DNA of 7,304 nucleotides from Verrucomicrobiota bacterium (GCA_003218815.1 QHON01000115.1:1-7304), one strand, 5' to 3'. Positions 1 to 5,740 are shown, counted from the first letter of the stretch. Made by a program: numbers and translations. Notes: generated by a model from the letters alone, not told the origin.

Positions 1-138
1 CAAATGATCTTTACCATCCTTGAGCGAGATCACATCGCCGTCGGCGGGATTTCCAAAAACTTTCAGAACTTCGCTGGAAAAAACCCAGTCATGTCCGTGC
101 AAAATTCGCGCACGTGGTTTGACGACGATTCCAGCCAT
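1..138 (-). CDS. RlmI-type class I SAM-dependent rRNA methyltransferase, N-terminal fragment (PUA domain)
   Basis: This partial gene reads leftward and runs off the left edge, so only the first 46 codons are visible. Translation begins MAGIVVKPRARILHGHDWVF and continues through a segment ending GDVISLKDGKDHL. The pattern of a basic 'KPRAR' stretch, then 'HGHDWVFSSEV', then 'G(N)PADGDVI' is the typical opening of the RlmI/YccW family. In that family an N-terminal PUA domain precedes a Rossmann-fold domain that methylates C5 of a cytosine in 23S rRNA. The catalytic domain lies outside the window, so the exact target (RlmI-type C1962 or a relative) cannot be fixed. The ATG at 138-136 fits the usual family start. 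It lies only 20 bp from the divergent purC start, and no good ribosome binding site is visible. Confidence 0.72.
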   Translation of the reverse strand, partial: MAGIVVKPRARILHGHDWVFSSEVLKVFGNPADGDVISLKDGKDHL

Positions 139-158
139 GCAGTAATGATCTCGCAGTT

Positions 159-1049
159 ATGAAGGGTTCTCCACAATCGTTTCTCGATCTTCCCGGAGTC
201 AAAAAGCTGCGCAGCGGGAAGGTACGCGAAGTTTTTGATCTCGGAGAAACGCTGCTCTTCGTCGCGACCGATCGCCTCTCTGCGTTTGACGTGATTTTGC
301 CAGATCCGATTCCCCACAAGGGCGCGGTCTTGAATCAACTCTCCGCGTTTTGGTTCAGGCGCTTTCACAAGATAGACAATCACTTTATCACCGCGGACTT
401 CGACGATTTCCCGAAGCAATTACAGCCGTTTCGGGCACAGCTCGCCGGCCGCTCGATGATTGTGCGAAAGGCGAAGCCATTAGCGGTGGAGTGCGTCGTG
501 CGCGGTTATCTGGCGGGCTCGGGTTGGAAAGAATATCAGGAGTCGCAAAGTGTGTGTGGCGTGAAATTGCCGCAAGGGTTGAAGCTCGCTTCGCAATTGC
601 CGGCGACAATCTTCACTCCAGCGACAAAAAGCGACTCGGGACACGATCTCAACATTGATTGGGAGGAATGCCGCCACATTCTAGGCGACGGGTTCGCCGA
701 TCGCGCGAGAGCCCTCAGCCTGCAAGTTTATGCAGAGGGCAGCGACCATGCCGCTCGGCGCGGAATTATTGTTGCCGACACAAAATTCGAATTTGGAATT
801 GTAGACGGCAAATTGGTCTTGATTGACGAATGCTTGACGCCGGATTCGTCTCGTTTCTGGCCGGCCGATCAATACGTTACTGGGCAAAGTCCGCCGAGCT
901 TCGACAAACAATTTGTCCGCGATTATCTCGAAACCCTCGATTGGGACAAGACGCCGCCGGCGCCGAAATTACCAGGGGATGTTATCGCGAGAACGGCCGC
1001 CAAATATGTCGAAGCATTCGAGCGGTTGACCAGCGAGAAACTTCTGTAG
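159..1049 (+). CDS. purC: Phosphoribosylaminoimidazole-succinocarboxamide synthase (SAICAR synthase)
   Basis: This cytoplasmic enzyme of de novo purine synthesis condenses CAIR with aspartate, using ATP, to give SAICAR. The 296-residue product is the longer (about 290-305 aa) form, as in yeast and many bacteria, rather than the roughly 237 aa E. coli form. Visible motifs in order are GKVREVFDL (20-28, nucleotide-binding loop), ATDRLSAFD (36-44, family signature), VECVVRGYLAGSGW (110-123), FTPATKSDSGHD (152-163), DTKFEFG (207-213) and LTPDSSRFWP (226-235). It ends with a TPPAPKLP segment usual for the family. The ATG at 159 gives the expected N-terminus, although no Shine-Dalgarno sequence precedes it. 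The gene diverges from the rRNA methyltransferase and converges on mdh. It ends CTG-TAG, where TGTAG is also the left end of a palindromic repeat. There are no other pur genes in the window. Confidence 0.96.
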   Translation: MKGSPQSFLDLPGVKKLRSGKVREVFDLGETLLFVATDRLSAFDVILPDPIPHKGAVLNQLSAFWFRRFHKIDNHFITADFDDFPKQLQPFRAQLAGRSMIVRKAKPLAVECVVRGYLAGSGWKEYQESQSVCGVKLPQGLKLASQLPATIFTPATKSDSGHDLNIDWEECRHILGDGFADRARALSLQVYAEGSDHAARRGIIVADTKFEFGIVDGKLVLIDECLTPDSSRFWPADQYVTGQSPPSFDKQFVRDYLETLDWDKTPPAPKLPGDVIARTAAKYVEAFERLTSEKLL

Positions 1050-1105
1050 CGGCGCTCTATGAGCGCCGCATTACTGTCTGACCGTCATAGACCACCGCCG
1101 CTACA
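1045..1105. repeat. TGTAG-bounded palindromic element between purC and mdh
   Basis: A 61-bp element has perfect 10-bp outer inverted repeats: TGTAGCGGCG at 1045-1054 and its reverse complement CGCCGCTACA at 1096-1105. Just inside the left end is a perfect 9-bp hairpin (arms 1049-1057 and 1061-1069, loop TAT). The right half holds a weaker version (GTC-ATA-GAC, 1084-1092). The TAG of the left end is the purC stop codon, and the TAG of the right end, read on the minus strand, is the mdh stop codon. No T-run follows the hairpin, so a classical intrinsic terminator is not indicated, although the fold could still serve as a bidirectional transcript end. I interpret it as a REP- or MITE-like dispersed repeat, partly because a second TGTAG/CTACA element lies at 5665-5729. 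Confidence 0.75.
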
Positions 1106-2081
1106 ATAAATCGGTCACGAGCGATTTTTCTTCTTTTAGCTCCGCGACTGATTTGTCGATCTTATCCCGGCTGAATTCGTTGATTGGGATTTGCTGCACA
1201 ATTTCCCATTTTCCCCCACGAACACGTACGGGAAATGATGAGATCAATCCTTCATTGACGTCGAAACTCCCGTCGGAACAAACCGCGACGCTGTGCCAAT
1301 CCTCGCGCGGCGTGTCGTTAATTAAAAACCCTACCGTATCGATTATAGCGTTCGCGGCCGAACCGGCCGAAGAAAGCCCGCGCGCTTTGATCACTGCCGC
1401 GCCGCGTTGCTGCACGGCTGAAATAAACGCCTCTTTCAGCCATTGCTCGTCACCAATCACTTGGTCTGCGGGGAGATTGTCGATCTTTGCATTGTAGAAA
1501 TCGGGGTACTGCGTCGCGGAATGATTGCCCCAAATCGTCATGTTCGTGACGCGGGTGATCTCGACACCCGCTTTATGCGCAAGCTGCGCGCGCGCCCGGT
1601 TTTCATCCAGCCGCGTCATCGCAAACCAGCGATCGCGCGGAATCTCTTTCGCGTTGTTCATCGCAATCAGACAATTAGTGTTGCAGGGATTTCCGATCAC
1701 CAGTACACGCACATCGGCTGCGGCATTTCTCTCGATGGCCTGCCCTTGCCCGATGAAAATTTTGCCGTTGATCCCGAGCAGATCTTTCCGTTCCATACCG
1801 GCTTTGCGGGGAATGCTGCCAACCAGCAACGCCCAGTTGATGTCGCGGAAGCCTTCATCGAGATCAGCGGTTGGCACAATCGATTGCAGCAGCGGAAAAG
1901 CGCAATCGTGCAATTCCATAACCACGCCATCAAGCGCGCCGAGCGCATTAGGAATTTCAATCAGATGCAGGGTAAGCGGTTGGTCCCATCCGAACATTTC
2001 CCCGGAGGCGATGCGAAAAACGAGCGAGTAACCAATCTGTCCGGCTGCGCCGGTGACAGCAACCTTAAGCGGAGACTTCAT
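1101..2081 (-). CDS. mdh: NAD-dependent malate dehydrogenase
   Basis: This enzyme interconverts malate and oxaloacetate with NAD(H) in the TCA cycle, in the cytoplasm. The 326-residue product matches the length and layout of the Thermus/cytosolic-type MDH group. Residues 11-18 are GAAGQIGY (Rossmann nucleotide loop), and E42 sits where an acidic residue selects NAD over NADP. MELHDCAFP is at 55-63. PRKAGMERKD (91-100) carries the substrate-binding arginines R92 and R98. IGNPCNTN is at 129-136, TRLDENRA (156-163) gives catalytic D159 and R162, and WGNHSATQYPD supplies catalytic H187. C133 and C137 replace alanines common in other members. The start is the ATG at 2081-2079. The nearest purine-rich stretch abuts the ATG and is a poor ribosome binding site. 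The SET gene lies 59 bp upstream on the same strand, so co-transcription is possible. The stop codon falls inside the palindromic element shared with purC. Confidence 0.95.
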   Translation of the reverse strand: MKSPLKVAVTGAAGQIGYSLVFRIASGEMFGWDQPLTLHLIEIPNALGALDGVVMELHDCAFPLLQSIVPTADLDEGFRDINWALLVGSIPRKAGMERKDLLGINGKIFIGQGQAIERNAAADVRVLVIGNPCNTNCLIAMNNAKEIPRDRWFAMTRLDENRARAQLAHKAGVEITRVTNMTIWGNHSATQYPDFYNAKIDNLPADQVIGDEQWLKEAFISAVQQRGAAVIKARGLSSAGSAANAIIDTVGFLINDTPREDWHSVAVCSDGSFDVNEGLISSFPVRVRGGKWEIVQQIPINEFSRDKIDKSVAELKEEKSLVTDLL

Positions 2082-2088
2082 TTCCGAC

Positions 2089-2120
2089 TTTCAACGCTCA
2101 ACGTTCAACTCTCAACTTTC
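2089..2120. repeat. Short tandem heptamer repeat (NNTCAAC) upstream of mdh
   Basis: Four consecutive 7-bp units share a TCAAC core: ttTCAAC (2089-2095), gcTCAAC (2096-2102), gtTCAAC (2103-2109) and tcTCAAC (2110-2116), followed by a partial fifth unit to 2120. On the mdh coding strand the core reads GTTGA. The array lies in the 59-bp gap between the SET-gene stop and the mdh start, so it would form the untranslated leader just before mdh. The first two positions of each unit vary while TCAAC is fixed. The array resembles the short tandemly repeated heptamers known from cyanobacteria. Its role is unknown. Confidence 0.8.
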
Positions 2121-2140
2121 TTGGAGCCACATTATCTAAC

Positions 2141-2656
2141 TCACCCGCGCTTACTCATTCGCGCGATTTTCTTGGCGAGATAAGTTGAGAAATAGCCAGA
2201 ATAGCGTTTTTGTAATTCCGGACGCTGCCAATCTTTGCCGGTGAGGGTGCCGCGGCAGTTGGCGGCGCCGCATTTGCACTTCACCGAATAATTGTCGTCG
2301 TCGGTGGTCGCCCAATCGTGAGTAAGTTCTTCACCAGCTGGGATGTCGCGCATCGCTACGAATGTGATCTCGCCGCGAATACCGAGGTTCGCGTCACACG
2401 AATGGTTGCTATAAAGCATTGAGCCTTCGCGCTCATCGTTTGCCACTGGCGCGATGAATAGATCATCGTCAATCTGAATCTCCACCGGACCGAGCTGCGG
2501 CGTGATTTCTTCTAACTGTTCCCGGGTAACGATGTGACCGCCTTTTACCCCGACGATTTCGTCTTTTGCAATATCAGTCGTGGCAAACAAACCGCGTCCA
2601 TGGATTGGACTCGGCCGGACTGCGGTCTTCGGCGAATGATAAGAGAGCGGATTCAC
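2141..2656 (-). CDS. SET domain-containing protein (putative protein-lysine methyltransferase)
   Basis: The 171-residue product is a small bacterial SET-domain protein, a fold that transfers methyl groups from S-adenosylmethionine to lysine side chains. Visible elements are HGRGLFAT (19-26, SET-N cofactor motif), YSNHSCDAN (82-90, the NHSCxxN pseudoknot motif) and EELTHDW (109-115), where the classical ELTYDY has His and Trp in place of the two tyrosines. A post-SET cysteine cluster follows: C127, C129 and C134, which with C87 of NHSC could bind zinc. There is no signal peptide, so a cytoplasmic location is expected. The start is GTG at 2656-2654. An in-frame TGA lies a few codons upstream with no ATG between, and the next motifs begin soon after. 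It reads toward mdh and may share its transcript. The substrate cannot be read from the sequence. Confidence 0.88.
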   Translation of the reverse strand: MNPLSYHSPKTAVRPSPIHGRGLFATTDIAKDEIVGVKGGHIVTREQLEEITPQLGPVEIQIDDDLFIAPVANDEREGSMLYSNHSCDANLGIRGEITFVAMRDIPAGEELTHDWATTDDDNYSVKCKCGAANCRGTLTGKDWQRPELQKRYSGYFSTYLAKKIARMSKRG

Positions 2657-2723
2657 GCAGGGACTTACAAGGATTTCACCAAGTCAAAGAAGGCTGGTCG
2701 CGCGCCGATTCGCTTGGCCCCGA

Positions 2724-3167
2724 TTACTGCGGCACAGCCGAGACATGACCGGCGGCGAGACGCCAGTGGCCATTTTGTTTGACCAGCGTATCGGTGAACT
2801 GGACAACCTTGTTGATCGTTTTGCCGTTGTAGACGCCCTTTAGCTTCGTGCGACCTGTGACGACAGCTGTGGAATCGCCGTAAAGACGCACCTTCATATC
2901 GTAATTCTCAAATTCGGTGTAGTGAACTTTTCCCGACGTCGCATCGGCGATATCATCAGCACGGCCGCTGATTTCGCCCTTCGAGTTGGTGAGCGTATAA
3001 TCCTCCGTTAAGAAGTTTGCGATTTTCTCGGCCTCGCCGTTCAAATAAGCGGTGCATCCGTCGCGTTCGGCTTGAAGAACCGCAGTTGTTTCCTCGGCGG
3101 CCGTTTGGGCAAAAATGGTTGCAGCGGACATGAAGGAGGCAATCAACAAGCCGGGAAGCAATTTCAT
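2724..3167 (-). CDS. Secreted DUF4440 / NTF2-like family protein
   Basis: The 147-residue product begins with a signal peptide: K2, then a hydrophobic stretch of about residues 3-18, and a likely cleavage after FA (residue 20) before QTAAEE. The mature part has the DUF4440/SnoaL-like pattern of a helical start (VLQAERDGCTAYLNG), then 'IANFLTEDYTLTNSKGEISGR', and strands containing 'YGDSTAVVTGRTKLKG' and 'VQFTDTLVKQNGHWRLAAGHVS'. These are typical of the cone-shaped NTF2-like fold. Such proteins are small exported domains, often without an assigned ligand or reaction, and I cannot assign one here. The start is the ATG at 3167-3165. No Shine-Dalgarno sequence is visible. It is divergent from the MFS transporter across 63 bp containing a perfect inverted repeat, so the two could share regulation. 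The 67 bp between its stop and the SET-gene start holds nothing I recognise. Confidence 0.88.
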   Translation of the reverse strand: MKLLPGLLIASFMSAATIFAQTAAEETTAVLQAERDGCTAYLNGEAEKIANFLTEDYTLTNSKGEISGRADDIADATSGKVHYTEFENYDMKVRLYGDSTAVVTGRTKLKGVYNGKTINKVVQFTDTLVKQNGHWRLAAGHVSAVPQ

Positions 3168-3199
3168 GCATTAAGCATAACGGCGGCAACGGAATTCTG

Positions 3200-3219
3200 C
3201 CGATCAAAAACTTGATCGG
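3200..3219. promoter_or_regulatory. Perfect 8-bp-arm inverted repeat in divergent intergenic region (candidate operator or RBS hairpin)
   Basis: CCGATCAA (3200-3207) and TTGATCGG (3212-3219) are exact reverse complements separated by AAAC. The palindrome is the only notable structure in the 63-bp gap between the divergent DUF4440 and MFS genes. Its right arm ends in GG at 3218-3219, the start of GGAAAAG, which is the best ribosome-binding-like sequence for the ATG at 3231. It could be a dimeric repressor site, as is common for Tet-type efflux genes, or an mRNA hairpin masking the ribosome binding site. No regulator gene is present nearby, so the function is inferred. Confidence 0.5.
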
Positions 3220-3230
3220 AAAAGCTACCA

Positions 3231-4598
3231 ATGAAAAGGTTGCTGCTCTCCAGATTCATCACTCATCGGTCAGTCGCTACTGTTTACTATTTCAGAATGA
3301 AAGCACGCAAAGCCGCGGTCGTTTTTATCTTCATCACGGTCATGCTCGATATGCTGGCCCTGGGATTGATCGCGCCAGTTTTGCCGAAGCTCATCCTGAC
3401 CTTTCTCGGTGGGAACGCGACTAGCGCAGCCACCTGGCTTGGCGTTTTCGGCACAGTCTTCGCGCTGATGCAATTTTTCTTCTCGCCGGTCCTGGGTGTG
3501 TTGTCTGATCGATTCGGGCGGCGCCCGGTAATCTTGTTGTCGAATCTCGGACTTGGCCTGGATTACATCGTGATGGCGCTCTCGCCCACAATTGGTTGGC
3601 TGTTTGTTGGTCGGGTCATTTCCGGAATTACCGCTTCGAGCATTCCAACCGCCATGGCTTATATTGCCGACGTTGTTCCGAAAGAAAAACGCGCCGGCGC
3701 TTTCGGCATGATCGGCGTAGCGTTTGGTGTCGGGTTCATTCTGGGCCCGGGAATTGGTGGACCGCTGGCAGACATCAGTCCCCGTTTGCCGTTCTGGGTT
3801 GCGGCCGGGTTTAGCTTGGCGAACTGGCTCTACGGCTACATTTTCGTCCCGGAATCGCTGCGACATGAATACCGCAAAAAATTCACGTTGCGCCGCGCAA
3901 ATCCGGTTGGCTCGCTTACCTTACTCCGATCGCATTCCGAATTGTGGAAGCTCGCTACTCTCCAATTTCTCGCCTACGTCTCGCACGAAGTTTTCGTCAT
4001 CTGGGCGCTTTATGCGATTTATCGATACGCTTGGAACCAAACCACCATCGGTATTTCTCTTGCAGTTGTAGGCGTGTTCACGGCGGCGATTTCTGGCGGA
4101 CTCACTGGACGAATCGTCGCGTGGCTCGGTGAACGGCGCACACTTTACATCGGTCAATTTTTCGGCGCAGTCGGAATGGTTATTGCCGGCCTGGCTAGAA
4201 CCGGCGGGCTTTACATTGCTTCGATCCCGGTGATTTCGATGTGGAACATTTCCTTTCCAGCAGCGCAGGGAATGATGACTCACCGCGTGAGCGAACGAGA
4301 GCAGGGCGAATTGCAGGGAGCGATCCAAAGCCTGCGCTCAATCGCGTTCGTCATTGGGCCGTTTCTGTTCTCGGGAATATTCGGTTGGTTCATTAATCCG
4401 AAACATTCGTTCTATGTGCCCGGCGCGCCATATTATCTTGCAGCCGCGTTGCTGTTTGTCGCAATGCTCCTGGCGACGCGGGTTGAGCAACCGGAGTTTG
4501 GCAAGCCAAGCGAGAAACCGATCGAACCAGGTGAAATCACGCCACGGGAAGGAATCACTTCCGGCGCGGGCGCACCCGAACCGCCGCTTTCGAATTAG
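3231..4598 (+). CDS. MFS transporter, DHA1/TCR-Tet type (tetracycline/multidrug-efflux-like)
   Basis: The 455-residue inner-membrane protein has about 12 hydrophobic segments and most resembles the TetA-type proton-coupled antiporters of the major facilitator superfamily. MLDMLALGLIAPVLP (38-52) is the TM1 signature, including D40. GVLSDRFGRRP (89-99) is MFS motif A. GRVISG (127-132) is motif B with R128. Motif C, GVGFILGPGIGGPL, is at 166-179. A soluble proline- and glutamate-rich tail of about 35 residues ends the protein. Two starts are possible. The ATG at 3231 has a spaced GGAAAAG upstream. The ATG at 3297 (M23) matches the usual TetA N-terminus better but lacks a ribosome binding site. 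I chose the first. Substrate is unknown and true tetracycline export is not implied. It is divergent from the DUF4440 gene, and its last 4 bp overlap the end of the GNAT gene. Confidence 0.92.
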   Translation: MKRLLLSRFITHRSVATVYYFRMKARKAAVVFIFITVMLDMLALGLIAPVLPKLILTFLGGNATSAATWLGVFGTVFALMQFFFSPVLGVLSDRFGRRPVILLSNLGLGLDYIVMALSPTIGWLFVGRVISGITASSIPTAMAYIADVVPKEKRAGAFGMIGVAFGVGFILGPGIGGPLADISPRLPFWVAAGFSLANWLYGYIFVPESLRHEYRKKFTLRRANPVGSLTLLRSHSELWKLATLQFLAYVSHEVFVIWALYAIYRYAWNQTTIGISLAVVGVFTAAISGGLTGRIVAWLGERRTLYIGQFFGAVGMVIAGLARTGGLYIASIPVISMWNISFPAAQGMMTHRVSEREQGELQGAIQSLRSIAFVIGPFLFSGIFGWFINPKHSFYVPGAPYYLAAALLFVAMLLATRVEQPEFGKPSEKPIEPGEITPREGITSGAGAPEPPLSN

Positions 4599-5221
4599 CG
4601 CATCTGTCCTCTTCTCTGCACTTCGGAAAGGTCCTTGGTCATTCGCACAATCTGCAAGCTTAACCCCTTCGCGAGCGGAACGTCAGATTTTTCGCCTGGA
4701 ATGTAACCGAACGCAGCATAGAACGGCACGCCCGTTAAGGTCGCGGCAAGTTCGATCGCGGTGAATCCGGCGTCGCAAATAGCCTTCTCACATGCTTCAA
4801 GAATCGCCCGCCCAATACCGCGGCGTGCGTGATCAGGATGAACGAAGAATGCACGAATGCGCGCGGCATCTGTTATTGGATCGAGTTCCGCATCGTCGCG
4901 AGTCGTGTGATGATCGCTGCCGAAAAGTGTTTTGCGTTTGCTCCAGCCCCCGCAGCCGATGAGCTCGCCATTAAGCTCGACAATGAAATAAGTTCCATCG
5001 CGAATCAATTGTCGATCCACGCCGAAGACAGAGCCGAGCGCGGTATCCATTTGCGCAATGGAATAATGCGACGCCTGCAATCCGCGCACCGAAAGCGAGA
5101 TCAACTTTTCCAGTGCGGGAATGTCATTTTCGTGCGCGAGCCGCAATTTCCAATTCTCTTTCAATAAGATTGATATGTAATCCAGCAAAAGAGAAAAACC
5201 GAGGGCGATCGATGATCCCAA
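4595..5221 (-). CDS. GNAT family N-acetyltransferase
   Basis: A cytoplasmic acyl-CoA-dependent N-acetyltransferase of the GCN5 fold. The fold begins at KLRLAHENDIPALEKL (about 25-40 of the longest frame). A strand 'YFIVELNGELIGCGGW' is at 78-93. Motif A, with RAFFVHPDHARRGIG (123-137), carries the acetyl-CoA pyrophosphate loop (R/Q-x-x-G-x-G/A type), and the C-terminal 'VPFYAAFGY' is at 165-173. The frame has no ATG or GTG before the conserved core. The longest form starts at TTG 5221, and another TTG at 5164-5162 would remove 19 residues and fit the usual short lead into the fold. The true start is therefore uncertain and neither candidate has a clear ribosome binding site. The acceptor substrate is unknown. 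It converges on the MFS gene with a 4-bp stop-codon overlap and no room for a terminator. Confidence 0.88.
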   Translation of the reverse strand: MGSSIALGFSLLLDYISILLKENWKLRLAHENDIPALEKLISLSVRGLQASHYSIAQMDTALGSVFGVDRQLIRDGTYFIVELNGELIGCGGWSKRKTLFGSDHHTTRDDAELDPITDAARIRAFFVHPDHARRGIGRAILEACEKAICDAGFTAIELAATLTGVPFYAAFGYIPGEKSDVPLAKGLSLQIVRMTKDLSEVQRRGQMR

Positions 5222-5237
5222 AGAAAAGGTTTGAGCG

Positions 5238-5256
5238 TTCGCCGCGATTCGGCGAA
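5238..5256. promoter_or_regulatory. 19-bp inverted repeat near the start of the small Cys protein gene (candidate operator)
   Basis: TTCGCCG (5238-5244) and CGGCGAA (5250-5256) are exact reverse complements with a 5-bp spacer CGATT. If translation of the downstream gene starts at GTG 5267, this dyad lies in its 5' region, 10 bp before the start, as expected of an operator. If it starts at TTG 5231, the dyad is coding. The arms are GC-rich, so chance is a real alternative. Confidence 0.25.
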
Positions 5257-5266
5257 TAAAGTAATC

Positions 5267-5665
5267 GTGACCGCGAAAAGGGCTTCGGCGCGCTGCGGGA
5301 TCACTCTAGTCACGATTCTATCGTGGCTCGCGATTTCGAATCACTGTGCCTTTTCTGCAATCGTAACAAAAAAGGGCACAGCCGGAAGCGGATGCCCATT
5401 TCATTCCAGGCCAACGCCACAAAAGCAATCAGCAGGAATCCAATGCTGCAAAATCTTGCGCGCGGTTGTTCCAACCATTGAAAAAAGCTGGCTACGGAAC
5501 GCCGATTTTTCCGATGTTAATTTATATTCCGAAGAATTCGCGCTCAGCGCGAAAGCGCGAAACGCACCGTCGCTGTTGGTGCTCGATAATGGACCGCCTG
5601 GCACGACATCGTTCGCTCAATTAGTTGGGAGCATGCTAGCGCACGCTCCGCCAATTCGCGTTTAG
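5267..5665 (+). CDS. Small exported protein with CPFH and CCK cysteine motifs, unknown function (metal-locus associated)
   Basis: Read from GTG 5267 this is 132 residues; an in-frame TTG at 5231 would add 12. I prefer the GTG because it gives a normal basic N-terminus (TAKRASAR) before a hydrophobic core (ITLVTILSWLAIS) and a probable signal cleavage near AFSA. The mature part holds CPFHS (C43, H46) and, 16 residues on, QCCK (C60, C61), a plausible periplasmic thiol/His metal-binding pair. It ends with 'LDNGPPGTTSFAQLVGSMLAHAPP', an ending I recall from small Verrucomicrobial proteins encoded next to heavy-metal efflux genes. That recollection needs checking. I know no assigned function. The next gene on the same strand encodes a heavy-metal-binding domain protein, which supports a metal-related role. 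A palindromic element begins immediately after the stop. Confidence 0.68.
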   Translation: MTAKRASARCGITLVTILSWLAISNHCAFSAIVTKKGTAGSGCPFHSRPTPQKQSAGIQCCKILRAVVPTIEKSWLRNADFSDVNLYSEEFALSAKARNAPSLLVLDNGPPGTTSFAQLVGSMLAHAPPIRV

Positions 5666-5729
5666 CTGTAGAGGCAGGCGTCTCGCCTGCATTCCAAGAG
5701 CCGGCGGCTGGCGCAGCCGCTGCTACAGC
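5665..5729. repeat. TGTAG-bounded palindromic element with two hairpins
   Basis: The outer ends GCTGTAG (5665-5671) and CTACAGC (5723-5729) are perfect 7-bp inverted repeats. Inside are two perfect hairpins: GCAGGCG/CGCCTGC (5674-5680 and 5684-5690, loop TCT) and GCGGCT/AGCCGC (5704-5709 and 5715-5720, loop GGCGC). The whole could fold as a closed stem carrying two arms. The ends match those of the purC-mdh element, although the interior differs. It occupies about half of the 120-bp gap between the two metal-related genes and could act as a partial terminator or mRNA processing structure. I read it as a dispersed repeat of the REP/MITE kind. Confidence 0.7.
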
Positions 5730-5740
5730 CTTTTTCGGCA

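Noticed and set aside
63..419. 118-codon minus-strand open frame opposite the purC start
   Set aside because: It overlaps purC and the genuine methyltransferase start in another frame, shows no family motif and has low-complexity shadow composition.
1049..1080. Intrinsic terminator after purC
   Set aside because: The 9-bp hairpin is strong but no T-run follows on either strand, so it is better described as part of the palindromic repeat.
1443..2183. 246-codon plus-strand open frame opposite mdh
   Set aside because: It lies almost wholly antisense to a confidently identified malate dehydrogenase and has no recognisable domain or signal.
3239..3299. Promoter with a TACTAT-like -10 just before the second possible MFS start
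   Set aside because: There is no -35 at acceptable spacing and the -10 would sit almost on the ATG, so the match is not better than chance.
3270..3866. 198-codon minus-strand open frame opposite the MFS transporter
   Set aside because: Its composition is that expected of the antisense of a hydrophobic membrane protein (rich in Arg, Asn, Gln, Glu) and it has no motif.
4354..4764. 136-codon plus-strand open frame spanning the MFS/GNAT junction
   Set aside because: It covers the ends of two well-supported genes out of frame and lacks any conserved pattern.
5704..5735. Rho-independent terminator formed by the second hairpin and the T-run at 5731-5735
   Set aside because: The T-run begins about ten bases beyond the hairpin base, too far for a standard terminator. 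It is kept only as a possibility within the repeat entry.
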